Below the pieces are notes generated by a model. The model did no database searches and was not told the DNA's origin. It worked only from the letters and a program-made list of their open reading frames with translations. From Hofstenia miamia (lineage: Eukaryota > Xenacoelomorpha > Acoela), in contig SCFE01000043.1 of NCBI GenBank assembly GCA_004352715.1, positions 1,616,184 through 1,680,183 of the forward strand: a DNA stretch of 64,000 nt. Reading direction: 5' to 3'. Below are positions 1-12,500 of this stretch, piece after piece (positions within the stretch are counted from its first letter, which is position 1; every line of letters begins with the position of its first letter). The translations under genes were made by a program, and so were the position numbers.

Positions 1-540
1 TAAAATATTTATCCACGCATAAAAATGCCTGAGACCGTTCATTTAATTTAATATAGTGTTTTAAAAACGAATTGCGGCTTGACCAAATTTGAATTTAAAT
101 AATATTGATAATATGTGCATTTGAATTTGATAATAAGGAGATAGTATTTTATATTTTAATCGGTAATCAGATGCATTGTCATGTTTTTGTGCCAAATTGA
201 GTATTTTAAGGGACCAATTAAAAGTTTTAGACGGGAGGATGCGATGTTTTGAATCTGTATTTGTAAAGAGGAATGGCAATATTGAAAGTGTGAAAGGCAG
301 AGTGCATTTATTAATTATTTGTGGTACGCATTTGAAATATTTCTGAGATGATAAAGATACCTAACTCCAGAAGCCATTTATATCAGTACTTATAAGACAT
401 GTATCATCTGCGTATTGATAAATTTTACTGTTTTTTACCTGTTGAGTTATGTCATTAATATAGATTGCAAATAGAATAGGTTCGAGAACTGTGCCCTGTG
501 GAACCCCATGGTCCGTCATAATATATTTTGATTTTTTACC
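1..540 (-). pseudogene. LINE ORF2, RT catalytic core and C-terminal part
   Basis: The minus strand from 540 to about 360 encodes the RT core: [19 protein letters not shown] followed by the catalytic box YADDTCLIS. The later piece at 279-61 has an open frame containing QKHDNASDYRLKYKIL, which resembles the domain downstream of the RT thumb in CR1/jockey-like LINEs. The roughly 100 residues expected between the two (palm end and thumb) are missing, so this copy carries an internal deletion. The upstream half of the same RT lies at 1474 and beyond, beyond an insertion. Confidence 0.75.
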
Positions 541-545
541 ATTAA

Positions 546-1469
546 TGTAGAATCAGGGGATGAAACTAGAACAGCACTGAGGAACTTAGTGTCACGGCAA
601 AAGATTGCAATAGTGACCATCTTGTAGCGGCCCTGATTCTTGCGATAAGTAAACAAGTAGAAAGCATCAATAATTCATTCAAGTAACTAGTAACTGTTTA
701 TACAGAAAACATTCAGGATGACCAATTCATACGGCGTCACGCCGGAGCGATGGCAGAAATGAGAAGTTCACAACTCGTCTGAAAAGGTGTTACTCTGTTT
801 GTCTCACGTTTTAATTTCTAGCTCAATATACCATCTCTGTTTTTTTCTTATTTCTCAGCTCATGTAATAATAGCATGTAATTACCATGCATTCGTGCTAG
901 TCAACGGCATAATATCATCACAGTGTAAGTTATTATAGGTGTCTTTGAATTTGAAATCGAATGAGAGGGTTTATTATTTCTACACATACCCATATACCTA
1001 ACCTAATGCGGTCCACGATCTGGGCTGCCTTTGTCAAGGAACAAGTCGTCGTCCCAGGATCAAAGGAGTAACTCCCAAATTGTCGCTGGAAACTTAAGCA
1101 GTTATAATAACCATTGGGTTAGAAAAAAACTACAAAAACAGTAAAGAGAGAGTGAATGCAGTTTCAGTAACAAGGAATACATTGCAACATCTCACCCATG
1201 GTTTCCTCGCATTTATACAAAATAAAAAATAATTACCTGGCCTTTGTTTACAAATTCAAACATTCAATTTCCCTCGCAAAGTTAATTGGGCAATTACGCG
1301 TAAGCACCATTCGAGGGGAAAATTATTATTAGATCATAAAACTGCTCTCGAAAATCCTTAACTAATTTTTTGTGTCATAATAACGTCACCACGATCAAAG
1401 TATAACAAAATTTAGCCAAATAAAAATTAGAAAAATTAAAATTTTCACCCGAGTCTCCGAGTGACTACA
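546..1469. mobile_element. 924-bp TTAA-flanked non-autonomous DNA element inside a LINE
   Basis: The RT reading on the minus strand breaks after RVILN at 1474 and resumes at GKKSKY just below 546. Both breakpoints carry TTAA (542-545 and 1470-1473). The insert begins TGTAGAATCAGGGG and ends CTCCGAGTGACTACA, so its termini share only a short inverted TGTAG/CTACA. TTAA target duplication is typical of piggyBac and Kolobok elements. Counting one TTAA once keeps the RT frame continuous across the join, which supports insertion rather than rearrangement. No transposase ORF is present, so this is a non-autonomous derivative. The superfamily is inferred from the TTAA site alone. Confidence 0.65.
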
Positions 1470-1473
1470 TTAA

Positions 1474-3260
1474 GTATAACTCTTTGCAGTCGATTTTTAA
1501 GGAAAGTCATTATTAAATTAACAGATTTGTTATCAAAGTTATAATATATTAATTTGTCCCTTAATATGTCAAAATTCATTGAGTTAAAAGCTTTGCTCAA
1601 ATCAAGGAGTGCAACACAACTACATTTGTTTAGGGTTAAATTAGATTTTATTTGTTCTGATATTGATAAAATGGCATCTTGAGTCCTATAACCATTACAA
1701 AAACCAAATTGTTTGTTTGAAAGAATATTTTCAGATATCAAATATGCATTTATTTGATTATTTAATAATTTTTCAAATAGTTTACTAAAGGGATGGCCAA
1801 TGCAAATGGGCCTATAATTTTGTGCATTTAAAGGGTCGCCTTTTTATATATAGGGCTTATGTCAGATTTCTTAAATATATCCGGGAATTCATTATCAATA
1901 ATGCATTGGTTAAATGCCAATAGTAGATGTTCACTAAAGATATGAAATGACGTTTAAGAATAAAGATTGGAAGATTATAGGATGCGTTGATTTATTTGTG
2001 TCTAAAGTTTTTATTATGGTTTCTAGTTCATTTGCATTTATGAATCTAAAAGAAAAGTATGTTTTTTCTGGGAATTTATTAATATTTTTTTACCTCTTAT
2101 ATTGGGGACGATTGAAATTGCCAAGTTCCTTAAATGTTGTATTTTGATGGTCTATTATTCTTGTTTTTTCTGTTGTAGTTGTGTTATCAATACTTTATTC
2201 ATTAATATCAGTGGAAATTCCTATACTATTTCCCAAAATTTTATCAATATATCGCCATTTTTCGTTTGTATTAGTTAGTTTATTGAAGAATCTTTTTTAT
2301 TTCTTAATTGTTTAATTACCCTCTTTAGTTCATGGATGTCACTATCATCAGCATTTGATAAAGCAAACTTGCGCACTTTTAATTTTACTTTGTGGTACTT
2401 AATTGGCGCTGCTTTATTAACAGCATTGCAAATTTATTTTGAAATATAGTTATTCATGCAAGATCCAGATTTTAATGTGTATATATAGTTGAATGATATG
2501 TTTTTCAAAAGTGTTTCTATTATTTCGTCTGAATAATTTAGATAATCTCTTGTGTAAATTATTTTAAATTTATTGACTTTTACTTATATATGTGCAGAGA
2601 GCATGGTCACTGAATGATTCAAACATTNGCGAGGATGGAAGAATCCTTTTAAGACGAAAGTGATATGAGCAATTCCTTGACGAGATAAGTGGATTCCATC
2701 ATGGGCAATCAGGTTGGAGTTGATACTTTGTGNGAATAATTTAGATAATCTCTTGTGTAAATTATTTTAAATTTATTGACTTTTACTTATATATGTGCAG
2801 AGAGCATGGTCACTGAATGATTCAAACATTAAGGATTTAAAAAATAAGTCTGAATTTGTTAGGAAGTAATCAATTAAATTGTTATCTCATGTAGGACAGT
2901 CAGTATTTACACAATGAAAATTGTATGTTGCGCAAAATTCTTTTAATGATTGTTTTTCAAGATTATTAAAACAAATTTATATTAAAGTCACCAAATATAT
3001 TTATAGAATAGTAGAGATCACTTATTTCGGAAATTTCATTTGCCTTACATTTTAAATAGTCAATATGATAATTCTTATTGGGATTGTATATGATATTAAT
3101 CAGTTCTTTATGGCATTTACTTTCAAATGGTATAATTTCTATCCACAGTTATTCAAATATATCGTGTTTTAATTCATATTCTAATTTACATACCAGTTTT
3201 AAATATTTGGGAGCTAAAATCATGAGCCCGCAAACTTTACCTAATCGGTTTTTTTGAAAA
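1474..3260 (-). pseudogene. LINE ORF2, endonuclease and N-terminal RT part
   Basis: On the minus strand an endonuclease fragment is recognisable around 3210-2950, with YNPNKN followed by FGDFNIN, the motif that places a catalytic Asp/Asn in APE-type LINE endonucleases. RT motifs follow from about 1800: a HPFSKLFEKLLNNQ block, SNKQFGFCNGYRTQDAIL, and VALLDLSKAFNSMNFDIL, which holds the first catalytic Asp of RT motif A. An open frame of 98 codons remains at 1741-1445. The section 1950-2900 is shifted in frame and also disturbed by an assembly error. It continues as RT motifs B and C below 546. Confidence 0.75.
2531..2830. other. Local assembly misjoin with single-N joints
   Basis: Bases 2531-2627 are repeated exactly at 2734-2830. 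The 104 bases between them (2629-2732) are an exact copy of 3666-3769. The joints are single Ns at 2628 and 2733. A biological event would not leave single Ns at both edges, so this is read as a gap-filling or scaffolding error that placed a piece of neighbouring sequence here. Removing 2628-2830 gives a continuous local sequence. Confidence 0.9.
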
Positions 3261-3649
3261 TGTCATAATTATGTAGTAGTTTTTTAGATTATTTTCTATT
3301 TGCGATTCTTCTAGAATTGGTCCTGGGTTGAGTTTAATATCTCCTGAAAGAAGTTAGTAATCTTATGGAATAAAAATAGTTATTGAGGTGATTAAGAAGA
3401 AGGGTACTGAATTTAACTGTATTGGCATAATATATTAAATGGGGATGCTTTGAATCATGTTGATGTGGATTTATATAATATAGAGGTAAATTTTATAGCA
3501 TTACATAGATAACTAAATAATATATAATAAAATTTACCTTTTTTCTGTACATGTTCATGATAATTCCGATGAAGGAGGCAGCGGAAGAAGAGTTCAACAA
3601 TTTGAAAAATTGGCAGCTTTTAGATAGGTGACATTTGGAATTCAAAATG

Positions 3650-4600
3650 AGGAGTAAGAAATTGGGCGAGGATGGAAGAATCCTTTTAAGACGAAAGTGA
3701 TATGAGCAATTCCTTGACGAGATAAGTGGATTCCATCATGGGCAATCAGGTTGGAGTTGATACTTTGTGGTGAATTCCGAAAGCTTTTGAAGACTGGAAT
3801 AACATTGAATTTATTAGTAAAGAGACGTGATAAGGCTTCATTAAATCTAGTGATGACATGATTGTTCTGTAGAGCAGAATGTTTACAGACTGGAGTAATT
3901 TCTAGGAAATATATGAACCATGGAGTGAATTTTCAATGGATTAAAGATACAAAATGATTGATGTTCTGTTGAAATTGTTTGATGTCAGTAGATTTGAGTG
4001 CATCAATGAGGCCTGTATTTATGAAGACGGAGTTGATGTGCGTTGTAGGATGATTCTGGATCTTCTGAGAGAGTTGATGAGAGTTGTGACCAGGATATGA
4101 GTGAATTGTTGTTGTTTGATTTGAAAAATCATTGTGAGAATGGACATACTTCAAAATACTGTTTCCAATTATGAGAGAGGCAGTTCCAGGCTTGATAGAT
4201 TTTACAGATAAACGAGGCTTGAGATGAGTGTGTTGTTGACGGAAATTTTGAGGTTGAGGTGAGTGATTTCCTAGATGATATCATCTGAAAGATTCATATT
4301 GATGAGGAGAAGACTAAGGCGATCTGGGGTTTTTTACTTTAAGAGAAGTGTATGATGGAGTTTCTTCTGAGAATGGTGAATGAGTAGGACTGATGTAGAA
4401 CTGAGAGAGTTTTTGAAAAAGAGCTGGAGAGCTTCAGTGACATTTTCTTTATTAAGACAAGAGAAGATGAAGCAGCGTTTTCATTTTATCTTTTATAAAA
4501 GCAGTTGCCACATCCAGGAACATAGCACCAGCAAAGATGTTTGAAATGATTGCTTCACAGAGTGAAAGTGAGACCTGACTGTCTCCAGTGAGATATGACA
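3650..4600 (-). pseudogene. LINE ORF1 with SGNH/GDSL-esterase-like domain
   Basis: The minus strand shows the ordered blocks of an SGNH hydrolase fold. Block I is SLIIGNSILKYV near 4170, where the usual GDS is GNS. A glycine-asparagine block PGHNS lies near 4090, the block III-like FINTGLIDAL near 4020, and the catalytic-triad box HDGIHLSRQG near 3700. An intact frame of 73 codons covers 4154-3933, and the rest is frameshifted. Such esterase domains occur as ORF1 products of several CR1/L2-like LINEs. Its position 5' of an EN-RT ORF fits that. The N-terminal part (4600-4200) has no recognisable motif. Confidence 0.65.
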
Positions 4601-4648
4601 TAATGAAATAATGACATAATAATGGTAAAAAATAATAATAATAATAAT

Positions 4649-4723
4649 GGGCCTTAGTGGCCAAGGGGTAAAAGGCTACACAGGGACTGCAAAGACCTGG
4701 GTTCAAGCCTGAACCCCGACCCT
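4649..4723 (+). mobile_element. tRNA-derived SINE head (pol III promoter-like)
   Basis: The segment has an A-box-like TAGTGGCCAAGG at 4655-4666 and a B-box-like GGTTCAAGCC at 4700-4709, with the 34-base gap between boxes expected of a tRNA gene. It is preceded by an (AAT)n run at 4631-4648. The anticodon stem is not clean and the acceptor stem does not pair well. It therefore reads as a tRNA-related SINE head rather than a working tRNA gene. The length of any SINE body downstream is unknown because R2-like coding sequence starts soon after. Confidence 0.5.
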
Positions 4724-4879
4724 ACCTTCAATGAAAGTGTAATGAATAGAAAGGGCCCTCAGTCTCCAGCAGGTCTTAAATGGTCAGAGGGTGCGAAGAA
4801 TCTCTGGTCAACAGGCAGACTCCACAATCAGGAGTGTGGATTTGAGAAGTGGCAGTATAGGATCCACACAGACCAATGC

Positions 4880-6545
4880 ACAATGGCACAAGTGGACAGA
4901 TGAGCAGAACAGGATAGCATTGGAGTGTTACTGAAAAAGCAGACCAGATGAGAGTGGTTATAGGAAGAGAATGTTGGAAGAATGGAAAAAAGAAGAAACA
5001 GGATTAGAAGTTACAGAGCAGAGGATTGCAGGTCAGGAAAAAGAAGAGCTGAACAGACAAAGCAAAACGAAAATAAAATGGCAGATGTAATAGCAGAAGT
5101 AGTGGTAGAAACAGCAGAAACTGCAGCTGTAGAAACAGAGGCAGCAATCAAGGAAAGGATGAAGAAAGAAATAGAAGACAGAAGTAGGTTGCAAGTACCA
5201 AGAGGCATTAAGAGAAGCAAGTTAGCAGTAGAAACAGCAAAGGTTAACAAAGTATTAGAAAGGATAGATGCTAAGAGTGTAACAGAGATAAACAGGTTAT
5301 TGTATGCAGGTGTATGAGAGGTGCTGAAGAATGTAGACATGGGCATGAACAAGAAAAGACGACAAGAAGATAAGGGAGACAGAAAGCCAGCATGGGAGAG
5401 AAGAATTCAGAATAAAGTAGCAAAGATTAGGCAGCAATTAGGGAAGATCAGGACAAGTAAGGTGATACAGCACAAGTGCAGGGTAGGTAATGGCAAGACT
5501 ACTGAAACTGCAAGAGAAGAGCTTAAGCAGAGATTAGTTGCAGAAGCTGAGAAAATTAGAAAATATAGGGCAAGGGCAAAGCAGGCAAAGGACAATATGA
5601 AGTTTGAGACCCAAGAAGGAAGATTCTACGGAGAACTAGATGCAAGAGAAAAGGCTACAGCTAGAGTAGGCAAGGATGCAGTAAGGTTCTGGGAGAATAT
5701 ATGGAGAAGTGCAGGACCAGAGATAGAGAATGAGCAGATGCAGAATGAATTCAGGCAAGAAGAAAAAGTAATCACAACTGCAAGAACATATCTGCCAACA
5801 ACTTGGAAATTGCAAACATCTGTGATTTCAAGTAAACTGCCATGTTACTTAGAACAGAACAGGTTGATACCATAGAAGCAGAAGGGATGTAGGACAAAGA
5901 TGAGAGGATGCAAAGATCAGTTGTTGATAGACCAGGCAGTGGTGGAGAATTGCTGAAGAAGGAATACAAACTTAGCAATGGCATGGATAGACTACAGGAA
6001 GGCCTATGACAGCATATCACATAGGTGGGTATTGAGGATGTTAGAGGCCAATGGAGTTTACGTGAGGCATATTCCAGGGAGACAGCTTAGCACCTCTACT
6101 GTTTGTAGTTAGCTAAATCCCCATCACAGAAAAGTTAAAGGAGACAGGTATAGGGTATAAGTTGGAGAAGAATGGTAGAGCAGCAAGTCACTTGTGGTAC
6201 ATGGACAACCTGAAGATGTATGCTAGTTCAAGGAAAATGTTGCAGAAGCAAGTGGAGACATTGGACAAGACAAGCACAGATTCTGGGTTGGATTTGGATT
6301 AGGAAAGTGTGCCACAGTGACAATGACCAGAAACATGCGCATAGATGGAGATGGTTTGAGGACAAGTAGTGGGGATAAGATTGAGGAAGTCAGAGAGGGG
6401 TACAAGTACTTAGGTGTGATAGAGAAAGATAGAACAGATCATGGGGAAATGAGGACGAGGTAAAGAAAAGAATACAAGAGGAGAGTAAGGAAGGTACTAC
6501 AGAAGTCAGCATTGAATAGGCAGAATAGTATAAAAGCAATTAATA
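4880..6545 (+). pseudogene. R2/NeSL-like reverse transcriptase relic
   Basis: The plus strand, in shifting frames, gives a highly charged N-terminal region with a Trp-rich start near 4890-4980 and two open frames at 4982-5317 and 5321-5875. RT blocks follow: YLPTTWKLQTSVI, then QKGCRTKMRGCKDQLLID, then LAMAWIDYRKAYDSISHRWV, which carries motif A. A late YKYLGVIEKD block is present near 6400. This order and wording match RLE-type R2/NeSL-like RTs, which usually lack an APE endonuclease. The catalytic box reads YMDN instead of the expected MDD-type box (near 6200), and a stretch with motif B is deleted near 6080. No intact enzyme can be made. Confidence 0.75.
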
Positions 6546-9500
6546 ATAATCATAATCATCATCATCATAAACAATACTAGTAGTAGAAATGTTTATACAT
6601 ATTAAGTTCAGTATTAAATTTGCACTGAATGAAGCTCTAGACTTTCAGTCAGGACGTGATTTTGTATAATAGGGAATGCAGAAGGGACAATATTGGGTCC
6701 TTGAGATGCTTCCAAAGAAATAATCAGAGGAAGACAATAATATTTTTCAAGTGGCTCCCCTATGTAATAAATTTGCACATAGCTTTGAAATGGAATTCAA
6801 TCACTATTGGCTGCTATGGAAGTATGGTACTCTGTCAGCTGTCTGGATTTAATTTCAGTCTTTGCATAGAATGGTGGTGGGATAGCAATGGGTCCCACAA
6901 GCCCTTTTCTCCATACCATTGTCATATTGAGATCAATGCAATACAATGATATTTTCTTTTAAAATAACAAAATATTCTGTGTTTTGCAAAATATTGTCAT
7001 ATCACAACATAGTAGAAAATCTTTATCAAAATATTGTCTATATGCCCTGAGATCTGCTAAATGTGCATAATTTCTGTTTTTATTAGCTATTTTAGTCACA
7101 CAAAATGGATTAATTAGTGCATGCTCTAGAATTATCTCACCCAAAATGATATGTTTGCAAGTAGTAAATAGCAGAGCCACTAAACACTGCATATCTACCA
7201 ATATTATGTTGACATAAATAATTTCCTATATGACTGCACATCAATGCTAATTCATTTTATTTGAAAAAGTGTTTGATAGTGATAACACATCTGTACTGAA
7301 ACAGACTACATTACTGAAACACTGTTTTCAAGAATAACAAAGTTACTTCATTGTAAAACTTGGTTAAATATATTATTGCTGTGAAAGATATAGAAATTCA
7401 TTGAAAGTAGCAGCATGCATACATGGGATTGGTTAGATGACTTTTCATCAATTAATTAACTTGCAAATTATGCTCTTCTTTAAGATTTTGTCACTAACTT
7501 TATTTCACTGATGTAGTTTGTTCAAAGGGATCTCCTGCTGACATGTCAATTGAGAATTTAATGTTAAATTCTCCAAGTTCTAGAAGCAAAACAATCTGGG
7601 TTAACAGTGGAAAGTATGCAAAGGTGTTTTTAGTTAAAGATTAAGAAAATTCTTGGAGGGCAAGTTTTTGCAAGATGAAGTGTTTGTCTATTGACTTAAA
7701 CTGTAACCAGCAGAAAATTGTCCTCACATGCGACACTAACAACTTCAAAAATAATATATTGTAAATGTTGAATGATGTAACATTGGTGCTGGTTGTTAGT
7801 ATTAGCCAGTCTAGTGTTTTCAGGTTTCTGTAAATATGTTGATAATGACTTTGTATATAATACCAATTAGTTATTGTAAATAGAGAACAGTTTAGAGAGC
7901 AGAGAGCAGTTTTACAGCGTTGAATGGTAAAATGAGAATGTATAATCCCAATTTTTTTGTAATATTACAATTGAATTTGAATTAAAGACCATAATTGTTT
8001 GTTAGTTTACTAACACTATGAAAAATAAAAGACAATAACAGCAACACATCACTAGTTGTGCATTTGATTTTTCTATTTGAGTGTGTAGATTATATTTATA
8101 ATTTCTAGCATACCCAACATAAATCTAGCCAACCAAAAATTTTTTGGCAAAGTTCACATTGCATTGGAATATTTCATTTTTTAAGGTACCTGATGGGAAT
8201 TTATCACATAGAGAATTTTCTTAGCTCAGAGTTCTCAAGGATGAGATCCCCAAATACTGTAAAATTTAGAGTCAAATATATTCAGTTAAAAGATATATGT
8301 TTCCTGAGCTATTAGCCTTCTGTGGTTACAGAGAAGTAATTCATAAAAATATAAATGGTTTTGTTTTGCTAAATATATAATTCAATGATTTTTATCACAT
8401 AGTTTTGGAGTCTAAACAATTTTAGATCAAGATCTTCAAAAGTTGGAACAGTGGCAAACAGAATAAAAGAAGATTTATGGATTCATCTGTAAAAAGAATT
8501 TTTGAGCTATGTATACACATTTTGCTAGCATCATTTTATGAAAATTGACATTTTCATGAAAATTTGCACTATTTTTGGCCTATCTAGCTATCACATAGGC
8601 AAACTCTTACAAGCAATAGCTTAGGAAATGGCTTGATTAAGAGGGGAGGCATGGAGGACCCACCTTAATTAAACATGGGTATGGAAGTGGAAATGCCTCA
8701 TCATTGCAATTTATTGATGAGGCAATAGGTAGCCAAAATTTTTATTCTTCAAAGCAAAATCAAGTCTGACTATCCAAAAAAGTAATAACAACTAAAACTT
8801 TGAAGCAAACCTATTTTATGTTTTAGTTCAATGGAAGATGACTTCTTCAAACCTATTAAATATGTAGTATTGGCAAATACACATAAAAATGGACATAAAT
8901 GTGTTTGTATGCACAAGATAGTGAGCAGAAATATTTTTTTTGTGACTGAAATCTCATAAGATTGTTTGTTTTATTGAAAACCTAATTATACCTCCAGAAA
9001 ATTTTAACAAGTTCTTTAAGAAAAACCCCTTATACTATTTTAAGGCTTTGAATGCAAGAGTAAACAATGAAAAATATTAATAAAATTATTGCAATTTTAG
9101 CTTTGTACATTATCATTTTAGTAGTTTTGATGGCTCCTTCCATAGTTGTACTCTAGCAAAACTGAGCACCTAAATCATTGTTAATTAATTAATAGCAACA
9201 AAATATATTCTAAGCTATAACACTAATCCAATCTGAATTGTTATAACATGTACTATGTATTGTGACAACTTATACCATGGTTGCAGTATGCTGCCACAAA
9301 TAAGTAATAATTTTTAATGTTGTAGCAATATACTTGAAAATTGAATTCTTGTTGCAGAATAAATAGGCAAGATTTTGTGAACAAAATTATTAAGTCATTT
9401 AAATTCAGAATACTATTGGTATTTAAGATTGGGAGACCTGATGTCAGTGTCAACTATTGACATATTGAAATGGTCTAAGCTAACTACCTCATATTCTTCA

Positions 9501-12500
9501 CAGAAGTTTAAATCCTCAATTACTTCAGATGAATTTGAAGCAAACACATCATGAAACTTCAATTTTTCCCTGTAAATTTCTTGTAGTACACCATTTGTGC
9601 CTTACTGTAAACAGTAGTCTACTAACATATTTTTGTCACAGTTTAGGCTAATAGAACCAATATACATATGCTTTCTACTTAATAGTTTTTGAACCTCTGC
9701 AAGAATATGAAAATTTTTATCAAATTATTTTTTGCTTCCATAGGAAATTTTTATTTTTAATGCACCACTTATCTGCACTTCCATGAGCATGTTACAGACA
9801 CAAATTTACTTACTTCAAATTTGTTTTGGTATGGTAGTATGTCAATGGAAGCAACATACTATTTAATAATAGTATATTTGTTCACTGTGAGCAAATAATT
9901 TAATTACTGTACTGTGCTCATGTGAACAGTCAACAATTTCTGGATGCTACAGTGTAAACACTCCAAAAGCACACTTTGGCTACCTACTTGAAATTTAATT
10001 GTCCATAGCACACTCATGGAAACACAGCATTAGCCTATTTTTTTGTATAAAGGAATATTAAAAATAGATTTATTATCATGTGATTATTAACAAATCAAAA
10101 ATAAAAATATTTACAAATCAATCAAAAGTGGTGGTACAAAAATTAAACTAAATAGTGCAAAAAGATATTGCAGCTGTTACTAATAGATCAGGTACTGTTA
10201 GTATAAATGAATGGTGAACCAATATTTTGCTTTGAATTTATTTTCAGAGATTGGGTTTTCACAATTTCCTTAAGAGAGGCAAATACTGAAAATTCAGGAT
10301 TTTATGAAATCAACTATAAGATGTTTGTAGGAAAAGATTAACATTCTTTTGGTTACAATTAGACCAATTTACAATTCATGGATAGTTTTTTGCTACATTA
10401 CTCAATAGAGACAATTTTACTTTAAACTCCACATATGCATCAGGGATCACTGAAATGCAATTTTTTTGACAATCTTATGTGGTCTAGAAAAGAGGATGAA
10501 AATAAGCTCACTGATACTATCAAGTGTTTGACAATTAATTTTTGTGAGGAAATAATTAGTTCTTTAAATGCAGCCAATTACTTAAATGTGGAAACAAAAA
10601 CATAAAAATAGATCAATGCATCATGTTTCTTCAAATGTGAGCTAAAATTGACAACTTTGTAATATTTCAAGACAGCATAAATCATGAAAGAATCATTCTC
10701 ATTATTGATTGTAGGTGGCTACTGGAATTACTGTTAGAGAATCTAATAGTGATCTACAGCAAGACTTTCAATACTGTAGAGTATCAAAGGAAGCTGATGA
10801 ACAATTGAGATTATTGTATTATCAAAAGAAAATAACTATAGAACATTCAAAAAAGACCTAAGCAAAAAATGATCAAAAATTTGTAAACAGTGATGCAAGC
10901 AACAAAGATATTGTCCTACTTTTCCTGAAACAAGCAGGTAATTTGAAAGAAATTTCTACATATTTTTAGAGGTTCATGATCTAAAAATGATATTTTAAAT
11001 GATTCTGAGTATGAGTACTATGCATTGAACAAGAGAATTCTCATTAAAATGAAAGTTACATCTGCAGCTTGACAAAATGCACAACCCTATATCACAGTCA
11101 AATAAAAATAAGGTGACCACCAAGGGCAAAAATAGAGATTTCAATTAATTTTTTTCAAAAAGCTAAACACAAAACTCTGGTTGCTTCAATGGAAACTAAC
11201 CTAATCATAGTCTTAGCATTTCAGTAGAAGCTGAGATACTTGAAGTTAATTTTTTGAAAGGTCAAGTAAATGAGGTGTACTACATTAATGATGCCTCATC
11301 AAGCTGTTCTTCAGTTAGGCCTAAAAAATATAAGCTGAAATACAACTGAGCTAAGCTAAAATTCAGTACAAGAATTACAATACTAACAATATGATATACC
11401 ATTTCTGCAGAATTTGAAACCTGTCATACAACCCCTTAAAATTTTATTTAAGCTAAAACCAAACTTGAATATCTTAAAAACCCCTGCATTATATCAGTGG
11501 GGATAGAAACACTATAGTATCTGAGTCTTACAATTGACATCAAAGCTCTGAACAAGTAATTGAATGAGAATATCACTATCTGCCATCATGTATTAGGCTT
11601 CCTTCATTTCTCAATGAGAAAAGACACTTCCCATTACCATTGGCAAATTCCTCTTATTTAGAAATAATCATTGCTGTGTATCTTCAATACACATATGCAA
11701 AGATATTAATTGACACAGTTACCATTCAGTTGGCAACAGCTGCAGTCATGGGTAGATAGATATTTCCTGACATTATGGCCATATATAACAATATTTGTAA
11801 TGCTACTGAAATTAAAAATGCACATTTACAAATAATATAGACCATATTTAAACAATCAAGCTGAATTAATCAAAATACATTTAATGAAGAACATCAAATA
11901 AGTGGGATTCATTATTATCAAAATGGGATTCCGTCCATATACACAAAATTTAATAAAATTCAGGTATACAAAGACTGCAGCAACTGGTTGCCATAATAAA
12001 TTACACCTCTGAATTTACCCTAATCTAATGTATTTGTAAAGGGAAAATATCTTTTATATATGGAGTCAGTGGCATGCAGATGAATTAAAATATATTATTT
12101 TCTAAATCATTTGACAACAAGCTGCTAACTATGTTAAATGCAGAAAATTAAGTCAAACCTGCATGCTGTCAGATCAATGACCTCAAATGAGAAGAACTAC
12201 TATTTGATGTTTGAATTTGTTCTGCTTGTCAGTTTGTAAAGATTTTGATATCAACTAGACTACTGCCTTCAAAATTCAAATTAAGTAACATCAAGGAAAA
12301 TCAGTTTTATCAATTCACTAAATGACTATAGATGCCTTCACAATGAAAAAAGTGATCAAATACAAAACAATTGCAGAAAAACAATAGTGAAATCCTATCC
12401 TAAATATATCAATGTCCCAGTACAATCAGATAAGATGTGAAGAATAATGAAACTTAGAAAAAGGAAACAAGACCTTAAAGGAAGAATATATTGTATTTCA

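Larger units (their letters stand above)
1..4640 (-). mobile_element. Non-LTR retrotransposon (LINE) with SGNH-esterase ORF1 and EN-RT ORF2, decayed
   Basis: Read on the minus strand, this stretch gives the parts of a two-ORF LINE in the expected order. An SGNH/esterase-like ORF1 lies at about 4600-3650. A partial endonuclease follows with a GDFN-type motif near 2990-2960. Then come RT segments, including DLSKAF at 1611-1594 and GVPQGT and YADDT at about 510-390, and a C-terminal piece running off the left edge. Frames are broken repeatedly and the body is split by a 924-bp insertion. Esterase ORF1s are known in CR1/L2-type LINEs, and clade assignment here is inference. No 3' tail is visible, so the 3' end lies outside the window. 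Confidence 0.8.

Noticed and set aside
4649-4723. A functional tRNA gene
   Set aside because: A and B boxes are present, but the acceptor and anticodon stems do not fold convincingly, so it was called a SINE head.
5011-5352. A 113-codon hydrophobic minus-strand frame that looks like a membrane protein
   Set aside because: It is the antisense shadow of the charged R2-like coding region on the plus strand.
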